DNA from: JAADHY01 sp964428935
GTDB taxonomy: Bacteria; Planctomycetota; Planctomycetia; Planctomycetales; Planctomycetaceae
Assembly: GCA_964428935.1 (NCBI GenBank)
Contig: CAYSAG010000215.1
Coordinates: 1-8,747 of the forward strand
Length of the DNA stretch: 8,747 bases
Direction of reading: 5' to 3'
The notes beneath the pieces are model-generated. The model did not search any database. It was not told where the DNA came from and saw only the letters and a program-made list of their open reading frames with translations. The position numbers and the translations under genes were made by a program. Below are positions 7,646-8,747 of the stretch, one piece after another. How positions within the stretch are numbered: the stretch's first letter is position 1; every line of letters begins with the position of its first letter.

Positions 7646-7873
7646 TCAGAACAACGGGTAAATGAACGGCGCGGCAACGGTGCCGCTCAACCACACCAAA
7701 ATGCCGACCAACAACAGAACCAAAATGATTGGCGTCAGCCACCACTTCTTGTTGTGAATCAAAAAGTCGACGAATTCAGCCAGCAAGCCCATTTGGGGCT
7801 GTTCGGCCAGTTGACGCAGCTCCTCGTCGCGTGTCGAAGTCGTGTCTTTTTTCTTTTTCTGCTTCCGCGACAT
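7646..7873 (-). CDS. DUF5989 family small membrane protein
   Basis: This 75-residue protein has a very basic N-terminus (MSRKQKKKKD), a short polar linker and one hydrophobic segment at about residues 44-66 (WWLTPIILVLLLVGILVWL). It ends SGTVAAPFIYPLF. The closing pattern, from the IILVLLL stretch to APFIYxLF, is the one I recognise as DUF5989. The family has no known biochemical function; members are often found beside SxtJ-like membrane proteins and carbamoyltransferase genes, which are not seen here. The protein is probably anchored in the cytoplasmic membrane with a basic cytosolic N-terminus. An in-frame upstream ATG at 7957-7955 would add 28 residues (103 in total), and both starts have nearly the same ribosome site context. 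I chose the inner start because the extra residues look non-conserved and because TAGAAT at the outer start fits a -10 element. The gene converges on the dehydratase gene with only 32 bp between stops. Confidence 0.8.
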   Translation of the reverse strand: MSRKQKKKKDTTSTRDEELRQLAEQPQMGLLAEFVDFLIHNKKWWLTPIILVLLLVGILVWLSGTVAAPFIYPLF

Positions 7874-7955
7874 TCTCGCTCTCCGCCAAGACCTTCCACC
7901 TGTCCGCCGCATGAACCGACCGGCCACCGGTTCCCCCGGGCCCTCAATCCAATTC

Positions 7956-7984
7956 ATTCTACCTCTCCGCCGCTGGCTCCCCAA
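7956..7984 (-). promoter_or_regulatory. Candidate sigma-70-type promoter for the DUF5989 gene
   Basis: On the minus strand TTGGGG (7984-7979) is followed after exactly 17 bp by TAGAAT (7961-7956), which differs from TATAAT at one base. Transcription would begin near 7949, giving a leader of about 76 nt to the inner start codon. If this is the promoter, the outer ATG overlapping TAGAATG cannot be used from this transcript. Confidence 0.45.
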
Positions 7985-8046
7985 CAAGCCGACCGACAAC
8001 GACCGGCTCGCGTCCTGCCCGGCCGAGACGCCTCGCCAGTCTCCGC

Positions 8047-8086
8047 AACGCCGTTTGTCTTGTCCTTGGGAGCCAAACGGTTCGTT
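8047..8086. repeat. Imperfect inverted repeat overlapping the radical SAM gene promoter
   Basis: AACGCCGTTTG (8047-8057) pairs with CAAACGG plus CGTT (8074-8080 and 8083-8086) over 11 bp with a two-base bulge. The right arm overlaps the proposed -35 box at 8085-8090. It could be an operator for a dimeric regulator or a terminator-like hairpin for incoming transcription. Confidence 0.35.
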
Positions 8087-8113
8087 GAACGCACTGACAC
8101 TCGTTTGTACCAT
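8085..8113 (+). promoter_or_regulatory. Candidate sigma-70-type promoter for the radical SAM gene
   Basis: TTGAAC (8085-8090, four of six) and TACCAT (8108-8113, four of six) are spaced by 17 bp. The transcript would carry a leader of roughly 84 nt before the ATG at 8204. Confidence 0.4.
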
Positions 8114-8140
8114 TCGAGCAGTCAGGTCTGCAACAACAGG

Positions 8141-8157
8141 CGAGCCGGGACGGCTCG
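8141..8157 (+). other. Hairpin in the leader of the radical SAM gene
   Basis: CGAGCCG (8141-8147) and CGGCTCG (8151-8157) form a perfect 7-bp stem with a three-base loop, 46 nt upstream of the start codon. It may shape translation or stability; no known riboswitch consensus was recognised. Confidence 0.35.
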
Positions 8158-8203
8158 TCGAGCACGGGTACGTCCAGTTTGGGCGTTTCACGTCGAGGAC
8201 CTC

Positions 8204-8747
8204 ATGCCTTCGGTTTGTTTCGTCCCGCTGTGCGGGCTGCGAGTCGGACACCAGCGCACGCTGCAGTTGGGAATGTCGCTTCCCGGTCTGTGGCGTCGCG
8301 GCCAGGTCATTGCTCAGCTTCCGGCTTTGGGTCTGTTGACTTTGGCCGGCGCGACGCCCGGCTGGTGGCAGTGCTACTACGAGCCGGCCGAGCGGGTCGA
8401 CGACGACCTGCGTCAACGTCTGGCAACGCTCAAGCCGGACCTGGTCGCGGTTTCCGCTCTGACCGCCTCCATTGACGAAGCCTACAAACTGGCCGACTGG
8501 CTGCGCGAGCAAGGCGTGCGGGTCGTGTTGGGCGGACTGCACGTGACGGCCTGTCCGGACGAAGCCGCTCGGCACGCCGACGCCGTGGTCGTGGGCGAGG
8601 GGGAGCCGGTGTGGCGGGACCTGTTGAACGATGCGCTCAACGGCTCGCTTCAACCCGTCTACCGCTCCGCCGGTCGCCCCTTCCGCTGGGTGCCGCCGCG
8701 GTTCGAGCTCTTGTCGGCCGACCCGGTCCGCGTGACTTTACAGACAC
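8204..8747 (+). CDS. B12-binding domain radical SAM protein (N-terminal part, cut by window end)
   Basis: Only the first 181 codons are present and the frame is open to the window edge. They form a cobalamin-binding (B12-BD, Rossmann-like) domain of the type that precedes a radical SAM barrel. Recognisable elements are QLPALGLLTLAG (38-49), KPDLVAVSALTASIDEA (78-93), VVLGGLHVTACPDEA (107-121) and ADAVVVGEGEPVW (126-137), a spacing typical of this class. The His of the classical DxHxxG cobalamin-ligand motif is not evident, as in many members, so cobalamin binding is not proven. The CxxxCxxC iron-sulfur motif would lie beyond the edge. The ATG is preceded by GAGG at 8195-8198, five bases upstream. 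Members act as methyltransferases or C-C bond-forming and ring-modifying enzymes in lipid and natural-product pathways; the reaction here is unknown. Confidence 0.85.
   Translation, partial: MPSVCFVPLCGLRVGHQRTLQLGMSLPGLWRRGQVIAQLPALGLLTLAGATPGWWQCYYEPAERVDDDLRQRLATLKPDLVAVSALTASIDEAYKLADWLREQGVRVVLGGLHVTACPDEAARHADAVVVGEGEPVWRDLLNDALNGSLQPVYRSAGRPFRWVPPRFELLSADPVRVTLQT

Larger units (their letters stand above)
7874..8203. other. Divergent intergenic region between DUF5989 and radical SAM genes
   Basis: This 330-bp stretch separates two divergent genes. It contains a candidate promoter on each strand, an inverted repeat overlapping the rightward promoter, and a hairpin in the rightward leader; each is listed separately. 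The long minus-strand open frame crossing it has no recognisable protein features apart from the DUF5989 portion at its end. No cobalamin riboswitch signature was seen. Confidence 0.6.

Noticed and set aside
7671..7686. Hairpin GCGGCA-ACGG-TGCCGC as a terminator for the dehydratase gene
   Set aside because: The stem is only 6 bp, it lies inside the DUF5989 coding region, and no T-tract follows. The pairing is easily explained by codon choice.
7646..8653. Minus-strand open frame of 335 codons covering the region from the radical SAM gene to DUF5989
   Set aside because: Only the C-terminal 75 (or possibly 103) residues resemble a real protein. The rest is antisense to the radical SAM gene or crosses the promoter region with low-complexity translation.

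Overview
The window looks like chromosomal DNA from a GC-rich planctomycete or a close PVC-group relative. This is inferred from gene content and style: a long UbiD of the type I associate with Bacteroidetes, Chlamydiae and planctomycetes, a large secreted clan GH-A glycosidase, a DUF5989 mini-protein, a carotenoid-desaturase-like flavoenzyme next to a FabZ-like dehydratase, and a B12-binding radical SAM protein. No rRNA, tRNA, CRISPR array or intact transposase gene was seen. The genus cannot be fixed from the sequence alone.

Layout. 1-105 holds nothing I can support. A UbiD-family decarboxylase lies on the minus strand (106-1944). A 336-bp divergent intergenic region (1945-2280) separates it from a 950-residue exported glycoside hydrolase with an N-terminal carbohydrate-binding module (2281-5133, plus). 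A 288-bp spacer with two strong GC hairpins follows. Next come a FAD-dependent oxidoreductase of the CrtI/CrtISO/RetSat superfamily (5422-6849, plus) and a FabZ-like hotdog dehydratase (7128-7613, plus). The 278-bp spacer between these two contains a MITE-like element with 17-bp terminal inverted repeats and flanking direct repeats. A small DUF5989 membrane protein (7646-7873, minus) is convergent with the dehydratase. A 330-bp divergent promoter region (7874-8203) leads into a B12-binding radical SAM gene cut off by the window end (8204 onward, plus).

How the genes may work together. UbiD probably serves prenylated-quinone (menaquinone-type) biosynthesis or another prFMN-dependent decarboxylation, and the glycosidase acts on exported polysaccharide. 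They are divergently placed and show no obvious link. The flavoenzyme, the FabZ-like dehydratase and possibly the radical SAM protein could form part of a specialised lipid or polyene pathway, because such enzymes co-occur in planctomycete lipid clusters. No ketosynthase or acyl carrier protein is visible here, so this is a hypothesis. The least expected signals are the putative MITE, a doubled translation-start context in front of the DUF5989 gene, and a strong scarcity of the codons GAT and ATC in otherwise GC-ending genes.
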